DNA from: Pelagibacterium lentulum
GTDB taxonomy: Bacteria > Pseudomonadota > Alphaproteobacteria > Rhizobiales > Devosiaceae
Length of the DNA: 64,000 nucleotides
Assembly: GCF_003992625.1 (NCBI RefSeq)
Contig: NZ_RZMW01000043.1
Coordinates: 124,001 to 188,000 of the forward strand
Reading direction: 5' to 3'
The position numbers were made by a program, and so were the translations under genes. The notes under the pieces were generated by a model that saw only the letters and a list, made by a program, of their open reading frames with translations, ran no database searches and was not told where the DNA came from. Numbering within the stretch: position 1 is the stretch's first letter; each line of letters opens with the position of its first letter. This document shows, in pieces, positions 45,292 through 53,904 of this stretch.

Positions 45292-46878
45292 TCAATTATT
45301 GGTTGCAACGTCATGGAGACGTGTAATCGCATCGAGAGAGGACAATATCGCCCCTTCCATCCAGGCTGGCAGGTAACTCAGGTGCTCCCCTGCCATTACC
45401 ACCCGTCTGTCCATTGCGACGGCATCCTGATACTGGGCCTCCTTGTCCTGCCACAACCCATAGCAGCCAAGCACCCACGGCACCCGATGCCAGGCAACCG
45501 AAACCCCGGTTTTGAATTCCTCATTATATTGGGGGTGGATTTGTGCTCCGTATTCCAAAGCCTTTGCAACCCGCTCCTCATGCGGCAGCGAACTGAACTG
45601 ATAGGACGTCGCCCCCCAGCTATACGCGCCGAGCAAGACACCGGGCTTTTTCTGGAAATAGTCGTTGGAAGGATAAGAGATCATCGAGATCGGCAGATCG
45701 GTATAGGTGATCCCGCCAAAGATGTGCTCGTCTTCTTCCCAGAAGCGTCGGTTGAATTCGAGCCCAACCTTGACGGAACTCGCATAGTGCATCGTGGAGA
45801 TGACACTTGAGAGCGACGAGCTGAAATTGTGCTCGATCTGGCCCAGGATCGAGAACGGAATGGTGCAGACGCAATAATCGGCGGTTGCCGTGCCCGAAGC
45901 GCCACCATTTTCCCCATCCTCGAAAGTGACGGTGACGCCATCGTCATCCTGCAGGATGGAGGTTACTTTCTTGTTGTAGCGTATCAACCCGTTCAGATTT
46001 TCTTCCATCGCCCGGGCAATCATGTCCATCCCGCCGCGTGGCTGGAACATGGGCATGGAGGTATTAAGCGATTCCGCCGAGGCCAGGGAACGCCAGAGGC
46101 CCGACTCAAGAACCGTGGACAAGTCCATGGGGTCATTGGGGATCGGAGCGCCATCGACACCGCCGCCCGGATAGCGCTCATAACCACGCCGCGCGCTTGC
46201 CGAACCCGACGCGACATATTCATTGTCCGAATTCAGCGCGCCGAAGCTTCGCAGGGAGGTCAGCAAACGTTCCTTGTCCTCGTCGGTCATCACCTCATCA
46301 AGCGCACCCTGGTCTGTCACTTTGGACAGCAATTCAGCGATATGCCCCCGGTAATCGGTGTTGATCTCACGATAGCGGATCGGACGGCCATCGAAGGCCG
46401 AGGCCGAATGCAAATAGGCATTGTTGTTGATCTGGATGAACGGCTCAAGTTCCACCGCAAGCCGCGCGCAATAATCGAGCACCCCATAGTGGTTGTAGGG
46501 AATGCGCCAAGGGCCGGGGTTGAAATAGTTGCCCTCTGCAAAATCGATCTGCTGTACGGCGCCGCCCAACTCTTCGTAGGTGTCGCCGCTGCGCAACGTC
46601 CAGCAGCGGCCACCGGCCTTCTCGCGATATTCGAGAACCTCGACCTCGTACCCAACGTCACGCAATTCCATTGCAGCGACCATACCGGCAAGACCGGCTC
46701 CCAGAATCAGGACCTTGGTGCCCTCGGGAGCCTGGCCGAGTTGAATAGGACCGTTATAGGATGATGCTTTGGCGACTCCCATCATTGCCATCGCCTGGTA
46801 CATCAGCGCTGCCCCGCCAACAGCCCCAACCATAGAGAGAAACTCTCTGCGAGTGGGTTGCGCTTGCTCCTGGTCCAT
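45292..46878 (-). CDS. Tat-exported flavin amine oxidase (dehydrogenase) with c-type partner
   Basis: Flavin-containing amine oxidase of about 528 residues. The ATG at 46876-46878 follows GGAGGAA. The N-terminus carries a Tat signal (PTRREFLSMVGAVGG...), so it is exported folded with FAD. The FAD motif VLILGAGLAGMVAAMEL and the GG-doublet GGRCWTLRSG follow; the C-terminal FAD region VVMAGEHLSYLPAWMEGAI is also present. The family includes monoamine, polyamine, L-amino acid and nicotine oxidases. The substrate is unknown. It leads a same-strand set of oxidase, cytochrome c and exported RidA, suggesting a periplasmic amine or amino-acid dehydrogenase. Confidence 0.9.
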   Translation of the reverse strand: MDQEQAQPTRREFLSMVGAVGGAALMYQAMAMMGVAKASSYNGPIQLGQAPEGTKVLILGAGLAGMVAAMELRDVGYEVEVLEYREKAGGRCWTLRSGDTYEELGGAVQQIDFAEGNYFNPGPWRIPYNHYGVLDYCARLAVELEPFIQINNNAYLHSASAFDGRPIRYREINTDYRGHIAELLSKVTDQGALDEVMTDEDKERLLTSLRSFGALNSDNEYVASGSASARRGYERYPGGGVDGAPIPNDPMDLSTVLESGLWRSLASAESLNTSMPMFQPRGGMDMIARAMEENLNGLIRYNKKVTSILQDDDGVTVTFEDGENGGASGTATADYCVCTIPFSILGQIEHNFSSSLSSVISTMHYASSVKVGLEFNRRFWEEDEHIFGGITYTDLPISMISYPSNDYFQKKPGVLLGAYSWGATSYQFSSLPHEERVAKALEYGAQIHPQYNEEFKTGVSVAWHRVPWVLGCYGLWQDKEAQYQDAVAMDRRVVMAGEHLSYLPAWMEGAILSSLDAITRLHDVATNN

Positions 46879-47037
46879 TATTTCCTCCAATGAACGATAT
46901 GTATGCAAGCTTGAATAATGCCTTCTACAGAGGCGAAATCAAGTGGCCGAAAGAAATTTATTCTAACTTGTGAGCAGTAATGAGATTAAGAAAACTAGCT
47001 AGGGCCATATTAAAGCACATCAATTCCTCCGAATAGC

Positions 47038-48846
47038 CTAGCCTTCAAGCTCCTCGCGTAACATTTCAAGCTCCAGCCATTGATCCTCGCAGCGCATCAG
47101 TTCGTCCTGCGCTTCTACGAAATCCGCAGTCGCTTGCTCGAACGCCTTGGGGTCGCGGTTATAAAAACTCGGATCGTCCAGCCTTTCCTGAAGTTTGGCC
47201 ATCTTTGCCCGTAGCCCGTCCATGGTCTTGGGCAGGGTGTCGAGCGCATGTTTTTCCTTAAAGCTCAGCTTGCGCTTGGGCTGCACTGACGGGCTGACAG
47301 GTTTCTGCCTGGACTTCGGTTCGCCCTTCGGCTTTTCAACCCGGCGTGCGACAACCCCTTCGCCGCGCTGGGCAACCATATCGCTATAGCCGCCTGCATA
47401 CTCGTTCCAGGTGCCATCACCTTCCGCCACGATGATCGAGGTCGCGACCTTATCGAGAAAATCGCGATCGTGACTGACGACGATCACAGTGCCCTGATAA
47501 TCGGCAACCATTTCCTGCAATAGATCGAGCGTCTCAAGGTCGAGGTCGTTTGTCGGCTCATCGAGCACCAGCACATTGGAGGGCAGAGACAGCGCGCGGG
47601 CTAATGTCACCCGGTTGCGCTCACCCCCAGACAGCTTGCCAACCGCCGTCCGGGCCTGTTCGGGCGTAAACAGGAACTCCTTCATATAGCCAATGACGTG
47701 CTTGCTCTCGCCGTTGATCGTAAGCGTGTCCGACCCGCCCCCGGTCAGAACATCCTTAAGCGTCATGTCAGGATCAAGCGAAGCACGCTTCTGGTCGAGA
47801 ACTGCCAGTTCGAGACGCGTTCCAAGCCGCACCGTACCGCTATCGGGTTCAAGCGCGCCGGTCAGCATGCGGATCAAAGTCGTCTTGCCCGCACCGTTGG
47901 GACCGACGATACCAAGGCGCGCGCCCCGCATAATTCGGGTCGAGAAGGCGTCGACGATCTTGCGGCCGTCGTAGGTCTTGGAAATTGCCTCGGCTTCAAC
48001 GACCATGGCGCCGGAACTTTTGCCCTCGGCGACAGTCATCTTCACATTGCCCTGCGGCCCGCGATACTCACGCACCTGCTGGCGCAGATTGCTCAAGAGG
48101 TCCATGCGACGCACGTTACGCTTGCGGCGGGCGGTGACGCCATAGCGCACCCAGTGTTCCTCGGCCACGATTTTGCGTGCCAGCTTGTGTTGTTCTTTTT
48201 CTTCCTGCTCTAGAAAATCGTCCCGCCAGGCTTCAAACCCTGCAAAACCATGATCGATGCGGCGCGTCTCGCCCCTGTCGATCCAGATGGTTGCGCGCGT
48301 CAGGTCCGCAAGAAAGCGCCGGTCGTGGCTGATCAAAACAAGTGCCGAACGCAATGACTTCAACTCGGTTTCGAGCCACTCGATAACGGGAAGATCCAGA
48401 TGGTTGGTCGGTTCGTCCAGAAGCAGAATGTCGGGCTCTGGCGCCAGAACCCTCGCAAGCGCCGCACGGCGCGCCTCCCCACCGGAAAGCGCCTTGGGAT
48501 TCTCGTCGCCGCGAAGTCCGAGTTGCTCAAGCAGATACTGCGCCCGGTAAGGATTGTCTGCCCCTTCCAGCCCGTCCTCGACATAGGCAAGCGTCGTATC
48601 AAAGCCCGAAAGATCGGGCTCTTGAGGAAGGTAGCGCACAGTTGCACCGGGCTGAAGGAAGCGCTCCCCACCATCGGGCTCGACAAGACCTGCAGCAATC
48701 TTCAGCAGGGTCGATTTTCCCGATCCGTTCCGGCCAACCAATGCAATCTTGTCGCCCGGCGCCACGGCCAGATCGGCACTGTCGAGCAATTGGGTGCTGC
48801 CAAGCACAAGACGGATCGATTGCAGGGCGAGAAGCGGTGCGGCCAT
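47038..48846 (-). CDS. uup: Uup-like ABC-F ATPase
   Basis: ABC-F protein of 602 residues with two cassettes: Walker A GRNGSGKST and GPNGAGKTT, signatures LSGGEARRA and LSGGERNRV, and Walker B DILLLDEPTNHLD and VLVLDEPTNDLD. A C-terminal region (about 515-600) with basic then coiled-coil sequence (KRKLSFKEKHALDTLPKTM...) is the DNA-binding Uup C-terminal domain, which distinguishes it from EttA. Uup acts on translation and also affects DNA transactions in E. coli. Only a weak ribosome-binding site precedes the start at 48846. Confidence 0.92.
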   Translation of the reverse strand: MAAPLLALQSIRLVLGSTQLLDSADLAVAPGDKIALVGRNGSGKSTLLKIAAGLVEPDGGERFLQPGATVRYLPQEPDLSGFDTTLAYVEDGLEGADNPYRAQYLLEQLGLRGDENPKALSGGEARRAALARVLAPEPDILLLDEPTNHLDLPVIEWLETELKSLRSALVLISHDRRFLADLTRATIWIDRGETRRIDHGFAGFEAWRDDFLEQEEKEQHKLARKIVAEEHWVRYGVTARRKRNVRRMDLLSNLRQQVREYRGPQGNVKMTVAEGKSSGAMVVEAEAISKTYDGRKIVDAFSTRIMRGARLGIVGPNGAGKTTLIRMLTGALEPDSGTVRLGTRLELAVLDQKRASLDPDMTLKDVLTGGGSDTLTINGESKHVIGYMKEFLFTPEQARTAVGKLSGGERNRVTLARALSLPSNVLVLDEPTNDLDLETLDLLQEMVADYQGTVIVVSHDRDFLDKVATSIIVAEGDGTWNEYAGGYSDMVAQRGEGVVARRVEKPKGEPKSRQKPVSPSVQPKRKLSFKEKHALDTLPKTMDGLRAKMAKLQERLDDPSFYNRDPKAFEQATADFVEAQDELMRCEDQWLELEMLREELEG

Positions 48847-48905
48847 AAATATCTTTCAGGATATGCGGTATCAATATCAGCCGGACAGATGGCGGCAATC
48901 ACGGA

Positions 48906-49664
48906 CTATTGCAAGCCCTCAACCGCTTCCGGTGTCATTTGGGCAGCCTGCCGTTCAGGTCGGCCTTCCGGTCGCACGGAAATCTTCGCCCAGATTGGAA
49001 GATGGTCCGACCCTCTTTTAGCCAGATCGGAACGATGCACCCCACAGTCATGCACTTCTATGTCGGTCGTCGTAATGATTCTGTCGAAAGCAAGAACCGG
49101 ACGCGACGAATGAAAGCTCGGCCCAGGCGCGATGATGTTGTGGTCTTTTGCGAAATGCGCAAGGCAGCCGCCTTCGGTCGTCCATTGGTTGAGATCGCCC
49201 ATCATCACAGTAGGCAAGGCTTCATCGAGCACATCCAACTGGTTGAGAACCGACTTGGCCTGCCGGCGGCGCCAGAGATCGACAAGCCCCAGATGCAGGC
49301 CAATAACCCGGACTTTTAGTTCGCCGACCTTGAGATCCGCGAGGACGGCCCCGCGAGGCTCAAGGGCAGGCAGCGTGAGAGTGGACTGATTGAGAACCTC
49401 AATGCCGCGTCGCACCAATATCGTGTTGCCATGCCAGCCAAGGCTTTGCTTTCTGACACCGAACCGGATGGCCGCGTAGTCGGTTGTGTCTTCTATCAGG
49501 TCGGGGCTGAGCGAGGTGGTGCGGCTTCCAAAGCGCCTGTCGACCTCCTGCAAGGCAACAATGTCGGCGTCGATTTCTCTCAAAATGTCGAGAATGCGTT
49601 TGGGGTCGCGGCGCCAGTCCGTGCCGACACTTTTGCGAATATTGTATGAGGCAACACTTATCAT
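48906..49664 (-). CDS. Endonuclease/exonuclease/phosphatase-family protein
   Basis: EEP-fold hydrolase of 252 residues. It shows the metal-binding Asn of VASYNIRK, Glu of VALQEVDRR, the catalytic GDLNQW and the C-terminal GSDHLPIWA. Substrates in this superfamily include DNA, inositol phosphates and phospholipids; none can be chosen from this sequence. It has no signal peptide. It lies 60 bp upstream of uup on the same strand and may be co-transcribed with it. Confidence 0.88.
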   Translation of the reverse strand: MISVASYNIRKSVGTDWRRDPKRILDILREIDADIVALQEVDRRFGSRTTSLSPDLIEDTTDYAAIRFGVRKQSLGWHGNTILVRRGIEVLNQSTLTLPALEPRGAVLADLKVGELKVRVIGLHLGLVDLWRRRQAKSVLNQLDVLDEALPTVMMGDLNQWTTEGGCLAHFAKDHNIIAPGPSFHSSRPVLAFDRIITTTDIEVHDCGVHRSDLAKRGSDHLPIWAKISVRPEGRPERQAAQMTPEAVEGLQ

Positions 49665-49939
49665 GGCACCAAATGTGTCAGATCATGATGACAGGTCAAT
49701 GTGCCTTCGATCAAACCTGCTGGAACGAAGGCAAAATAGTATCTGCTGTGTCACCAGCGCCCCACATTGCCAGGTTCCCCTTCATGTTCGGAAACCGTCC
49801 CATACCAAACAGCGGCGCCGCCGGACATACAGGCGACGCCGCCACGGTTAGTCCAGGCACTTGCTGCATCGGGGGGACGCTGCCTTTGACTGGCGTCAGA
49901 GGCATACCGTTGCAACGTCTAAACAAGCCCAGACCACCG
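49665..49939. other. Region with open frames on both strands and no certain gene
   Basis: A plus-strand frame from about 49688 to 49948 encodes a Cys-bearing polypeptide (MTGQCAFDQTCWNEGKIVSA..., containing PNSGAAGHTGDAA) and overlaps the end of the binding-protein gene. A minus-strand frame mirrors it. Neither has a good ribosome-binding site. A GC-rich inverted repeat (GGCGCCGCC/GGCGACGCC, around 49822-49852) may terminate the binding-protein transcript. I cannot decide whether a real small gene is present. Confidence 0.35.
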
Positions 49940-50968
49940 TTACCGTGAGATCGTGCGGTTCCACATATCGACCCAATCGGATCGGTTTGCCTCAATGACC
50001 GTTGGATCGAACCGCAGCAAACCTGACGCGGCGCCTGCGCCGTAAGCGACGTCGGCGGCAACCGCGTCAGGCAGTTCCACTGTCATATTGGTGGGCGAAT
50101 AGCGCAACTCGTGAGCAAAACACTCCTGCGCCTCCTTTGAAATCGACATATCGATGAACTGAAGCGCCAGGTCTTTGTTATCACGACCTACCACGAGGCT
50201 TGCCGTAATGAAGCTGGCTGGCGCACCCTCGGCAGCCTGCGCGAAATTCGCGGGCAACCCGCTGCTACGCAATGTGAAAGCATAATCGGACGCATAGGGC
50301 GCAAGCCAGGCATCGCCCTCCGCAAAGGCCCGCTGCAACTCCGGCGACGTCGAGACCACCACGGCCCCTCCATCGAGCAACTCAGCAACCGCGTCGAGCC
50401 CAGGCTCGATATTGCCCAGATCACCACCATTGATCTGGTTGATCATAAGAAAACCAAGCATCCCATAGGCATTGGAAATATCTGTCAGAACCAGATGACG
50501 ACCATAAATGGGATCGAGCACATCGACCCAGCTCTGAGGTGCCTGCGGTGTTTTCTCGACATTATAGACCAGGCCAATAGCTGCAATCGAATAGGCCGGC
50601 CCTTCCCCACCTTCAAGATTGGATCTTGCGATGTCATAAAGATCGCCTGCGTTGACCAGGCTTGCCTCGTCGATCGGCAGCAGCAGCCCTTCCTGCGCCG
50701 CAACAATTTCCTGCCCACCGGAAAAATGCACAACATCGAACTCCGGCGCATCCCGCTGCGCGCGAAGGCGCGCCAAGGCATCGGCGGAATAGGCTGTCAC
50801 GATTTCGACAGTTGAGCCCGTCGCGTCTTCAAATGGCGCAATTACGCATTTCCGATGCGCATCTTCATAAGCCCCGCCGAACGAGTTGATCGTCAGGCTT
50901 TGGCCAAATACCGTACTCACCATTAGCGCCGATGCACTGGCGAGTACCAGTGCGCTATACATTGTCAC
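49940..50968 (-). CDS. Orphan polyamine/iron-type ABC substrate-binding protein
   Basis: Periplasmic binding protein of about 342 residues. The signal peptide ends near VFGQS, after VTMYSALVLASASALM. The mature part (LTINSFGGAYEDAHRKCVIAPFEDATGSTVEIV..., EFDVVHFSGGQEIVAAQ, WLAPYASDYAFTLRSSG) fits the PotD/spermidine-putrescine and iron-type cluster of binding proteins. I prefer the GTG at 50966-50968 because AAGGAA lies five bases upstream; the next ATG is two codons later. No permease or ATPase gene is adjacent, so its transporter must be elsewhere or lost. Confidence 0.82.
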   Translation of the reverse strand: MTMYSALVLASASALMVSTVFGQSLTINSFGGAYEDAHRKCVIAPFEDATGSTVEIVTAYSADALARLRAQRDAPEFDVVHFSGGQEIVAAQEGLLLPIDEASLVNAGDLYDIARSNLEGGEGPAYSIAAIGLVYNVEKTPQAPQSWVDVLDPIYGRHLVLTDISNAYGMLGFLMINQINGGDLGNIEPGLDAVAELLDGGAVVVSTSPELQRAFAEGDAWLAPYASDYAFTLRSSGLPANFAQAAEGAPASFITASLVVGRDNKDLALQFIDMSISKEAQECFAHELRYSPTNMTVELPDAVAADVAYGAGAASGLLRFDPTVIEANRSDWVDMWNRTISR

Positions 50969-51216
50969 GGCAATTCCTTTTGTCCAGCCATGCGAAATGC
51001 TGCGGCTAGGCCCACCGCCAAAACTTCGGAAAATCTGCTCTAAATTGCACCAAACCAAGCAGTCAACAGCCATTCATCCAACGGCTATTGTAAAGCAAAA
51101 GTGTCCCGCTACGTAGCGCTCATTTCAAGTGGAAACGGCACAACGACAAAATGTTACCAATAGATGCTGTTCCATAACGGAAAAGGTCGCGCCGCCGCCA
51201 TGCAGAAGCGCTTCTA

Positions 51217-52149
51217 TCAGTCGTAAAACGCTTCAACGATCGTACGACGGCCCAGCATCATCGCGTCGGCGACATGACGAAGCGGGGACGCATCGACAAG
51301 CGACGTACCGCTTTCCAGAAGTTCGGCAAAATGCGCATAAATTCCTGCGTATTCGCGATCCGGTTCAGCAATTTTCTCGACGCCGTCGATCGCCATTCTG
51401 CTGCCACCCATCGATAGCGCGATTTCCCCCTCACGGGTTGAAACCACAATGTCCCAGGTCTGTGGTCCGGTCTGGCGCCAATCAAAATCGGCTTTGACCG
51501 GCGTACCACGGGCATCGGTGAAATCCACCTGCGCTGCAATAGGCGTCTGGCAATTCTCCGGGAATTCCAGATTTGCCCGCGTTACATGAATTGGGTCTGG
51601 AAGGATCGCGGTGAGGATTGAAAGCCCGTTGATCGCAGGATCGAAAACGCCAAGGCCGCCCGGCTCCCATATCCATGCCTGCCCCGGATGCCATCGGCGA
51701 ACATCTTCGCGCCAGACGATCTCCACCTTCTCGATGGTCTTGTCCTTTAACCAGGCTTTGGCTGGCTCAACCGCCGCCGCATAACGCGAATGCCAGGTGG
51801 CAAAGAGCACCACGCCCTTTTTCTCGGCCAATGCAATCAGCGTATCGATTTCCGCGAGTGTGGACCCAGGCGGCTTTTCCAGCAGCACGTGCTTGCCCGC
51901 ATTAATAGCCGCTGCCGCCATATCGAAACGCACCTGCGGAGGCGTACACAGGGCGACGCAGCCAATATCCGGACGGTTGGCGAACAACGCTTCGAGCGTA
52001 TCGAAATTGTCGACGCCCTCAGCGGTCGCATTGCGGCTCACTGCCGCCGCAAAATCAAATGCCGGTTCGCCTGCGATCGAAGGTACATGCTGGTCACGGG
52101 CGATTTTTCCGAAGCCAACAATCGCGATTTTGTGCTTAGTGTCGTTCAT
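51217..52149 (-). CDS. Gfo/Idh/MocA aldose 1-dehydrogenase (D-galactose/L-arabinose type)
   Basis: NAD(P)-dependent oxidoreductase of about 310 residues. It shows the Rossmann start IAIVGFGKIARDQHVPSI, the family EKP motif in KHVLLEKPPGSTLAEID, and GLGVFDPAINGLSIL. Such enzymes oxidise D-galactose or L-arabinose to the lactone in oxidative sugar pathways of Rhizobiales and Azospirillum. Its ATG overlaps the stop of the IlvD-type dehydratase (TGATG), making it the last gene of the chvE-ggu operon. This supports L-arabinose (or D-galactose/D-fucose) as the sugar. A lactonase is not seen. Confidence 0.85.
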   Translation of the reverse strand: MNDTKHKIAIVGFGKIARDQHVPSIAGEPAFDFAAAVSRNATAEGVDNFDTLEALFANRPDIGCVALCTPPQVRFDMAAAAINAGKHVLLEKPPGSTLAEIDTLIALAEKKGVVLFATWHSRYAAAVEPAKAWLKDKTIEKVEIVWREDVRRWHPGQAWIWEPGGLGVFDPAINGLSILTAILPDPIHVTRANLEFPENCQTPIAAQVDFTDARGTPVKADFDWRQTGPQTWDIVVSTREGEIALSMGGSRMAIDGVEKIAEPDREYAGIYAHFAELLESGTSLVDASPLRHVADAMMLGRRTIVEAFYD

Positions 52150-53891
52150 CAGTGCGAATCCTTTGGCACGGCCTTGCCTCGGGAACCTTTCAGAAAATCG
52201 AAATCGGCGCCAGTATCGGCGCCCTGAACGTGATCGAGAAACAGCCGCGCGTAACCGCTTTGCGGCTGGCCTGCCAAGGGCTTCCATTCAGCCAGACGCG
52301 CTGCGATTTCGGCATCCGAAACGTCCAGGTGCAGTCGCCGGTTGGCGACATCGACCTCGATCATGTCGCCATTGCGCACAATAGCCAGAGGGCCGCCCAC
52401 CGCCGCTTCCGGCGAAGTATGCAGGATCACTGTGCCGTAAGCCGTGCCGGACATACGCGCATCTGAAATACGGATCATGTCCTTGATCCCCTTGCGAAGC
52501 ACCTTGGGCGGCAAGCCCATATTGCCCACCTCGGCCATACCGGGATACCCCTTGGGGCCGCAGTTCTTCATCACCATGATGCAGGTCTCGTCAATGTCGA
52601 GCTTCTCGTCATTGATCTTGGCCTTGTAGTCGTCGATATCCTCAAACACGACCGCACGGCCGCGATGCTGCATCAGGTGAGGGCTAGCCGCCGATGGCTT
52701 GAGCACGGCGCCATTGGGCGCCAGATTGCCTTTGAGCACAGCTATGCCGCCATTTGGCGTCAGGGCGTTTTCGACAGGCCGAATGACCTCCTCGTTCCAG
52801 TTGCGGACATTGGAGACTTCTTCGGCCATCGTCTTGCCCGAAACGGTCAAGGCATCGCCATGCAGCTTGCCCCCGTCGAGCAGTGACTTGAGCACCACCG
52901 GCAGACCACCGGCATAGAAAAACTCTTCCATCAGGAACCGGCCCGAGGGCATCAGGTCAACGATGGTCGGAATTTCACGCCCCAGCTTGTCCCAATCATC
53001 GAGCGTCAGATCGATGCCGATACGTCCGGCAATCGCGAGCAAGTGGATCACTGCATTTGTCGAGCCACCGATTGCGCCATTGGTGCGGATCGCATTTTCA
53101 AACGCCTGGCGGGTCAGAATGTCGGAGGGCTTAAGGTCATCCTTGACCATCTCGACGATCCGGCGCCCGGTAAGTTGCGCCATAACGCGGCGGCGGCTGT
53201 CGACTGCGGGGATGGCTGCATTGCCCGAAAGCGCCATGCCGAGCGCCTCGGCCATCGAGGCCATTGTCGAGGCCGTACCCATTGTATTGCACGAACCGGG
53301 TGAGCGAGACATCGCCTGCTCGGCTTCCAGAAAGTCCTCGCGGGACATTTCGCCCGCCTTGATCGCTTCGCTCATCTGCCAAAGCGCAGTGCCGGACCCG
53401 ACCCTTTCGCCACGGAACCAACCATTGAGCATGGGGCCACCGGTAACAACAATCGCAGGGATGTCGACGCTAGACGCCCCCATCAGCAATGCCGGGGTGG
53501 TCTTGTCACAGCCCACCATCAGCACGACGCCATCGAGCGGATTGGCGCGCAGCGCCTCTTCCACATCCATCGCTGCAAGGTTGCGATACATCATCGCCGA
53601 CGGTCGCAGCGAACTTTCGCCCGTAGAGAAAACCGGGAACTCCACAGGCAGGCCACCAGCCTCGTAAATCCCGTTCTTCACCCTCTGCGCAAGATCGCGC
53701 AGATGCGCGTTGCAGGGGGTAAGCTCAGACCAGGTGTTGCAGATGCCGATGACCGGCCGGCCGTCGAACAGGTCCGCGGGCAGCCCCTGATTTTTCATCC
53801 AAGAGCGGTGATAGATATGATCGCGCGAGGTTCCGCCATACCATTCGTGCGAGCGCAAGGGCCGCGGCCATTCAGCCTTTTTGAAGGTCAT
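52149..53891 (-). CDS. araC: IlvD/Edd-family sugar-acid dehydratase (L-arabinonate dehydratase type)
   Basis: Iron-sulphur dehydratase of 580 residues. Cluster-binding Cys residues are seen at about 60 (TPCNAH), 128 (GCDKT, with Lys 130) and 201 (SCNTMG). It opens WPRPLRSHEWYGGTSRDHIYH, characteristic of sugar-acid dehydratases rather than the amino-acid enzyme IlvD. The likely reaction is L-arabinonate to 2-keto-3-deoxy-L-arabinonate, though closely related enzymes act on D-fuconate, galactonate or xylonate. It lies between gguC and the Gfo/Idh dehydrogenase. The symbol follows Azospirillum usage and is not the AraC regulator. Confidence 0.86.
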   Translation of the reverse strand: MTFKKAEWPRPLRSHEWYGGTSRDHIYHRSWMKNQGLPADLFDGRPVIGICNTWSELTPCNAHLRDLAQRVKNGIYEAGGLPVEFPVFSTGESSLRPSAMMYRNLAAMDVEEALRANPLDGVVLMVGCDKTTPALLMGASSVDIPAIVVTGGPMLNGWFRGERVGSGTALWQMSEAIKAGEMSREDFLEAEQAMSRSPGSCNTMGTASTMASMAEALGMALSGNAAIPAVDSRRRVMAQLTGRRIVEMVKDDLKPSDILTRQAFENAIRTNGAIGGSTNAVIHLLAIAGRIGIDLTLDDWDKLGREIPTIVDLMPSGRFLMEEFFYAGGLPVVLKSLLDGGKLHGDALTVSGKTMAEEVSNVRNWNEEVIRPVENALTPNGGIAVLKGNLAPNGAVLKPSAASPHLMQHRGRAVVFEDIDDYKAKINDEKLDIDETCIMVMKNCGPKGYPGMAEVGNMGLPPKVLRKGIKDMIRISDARMSGTAYGTVILHTSPEAAVGGPLAIVRNGDMIEVDVANRRLHLDVSDAEIAARLAEWKPLAGQPQSGYARLFLDHVQGADTGADFDFLKGSRGKAVPKDSH

Positions 53892-53904
53892 CTAGAGTGT
53901 CCTT

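Noticed and set aside
52152-53667. Plus-strand open frames opposite the IlvD-type dehydratase
   Set aside because: Antisense to an enzyme with all cluster cysteines in place; no supporting signals.
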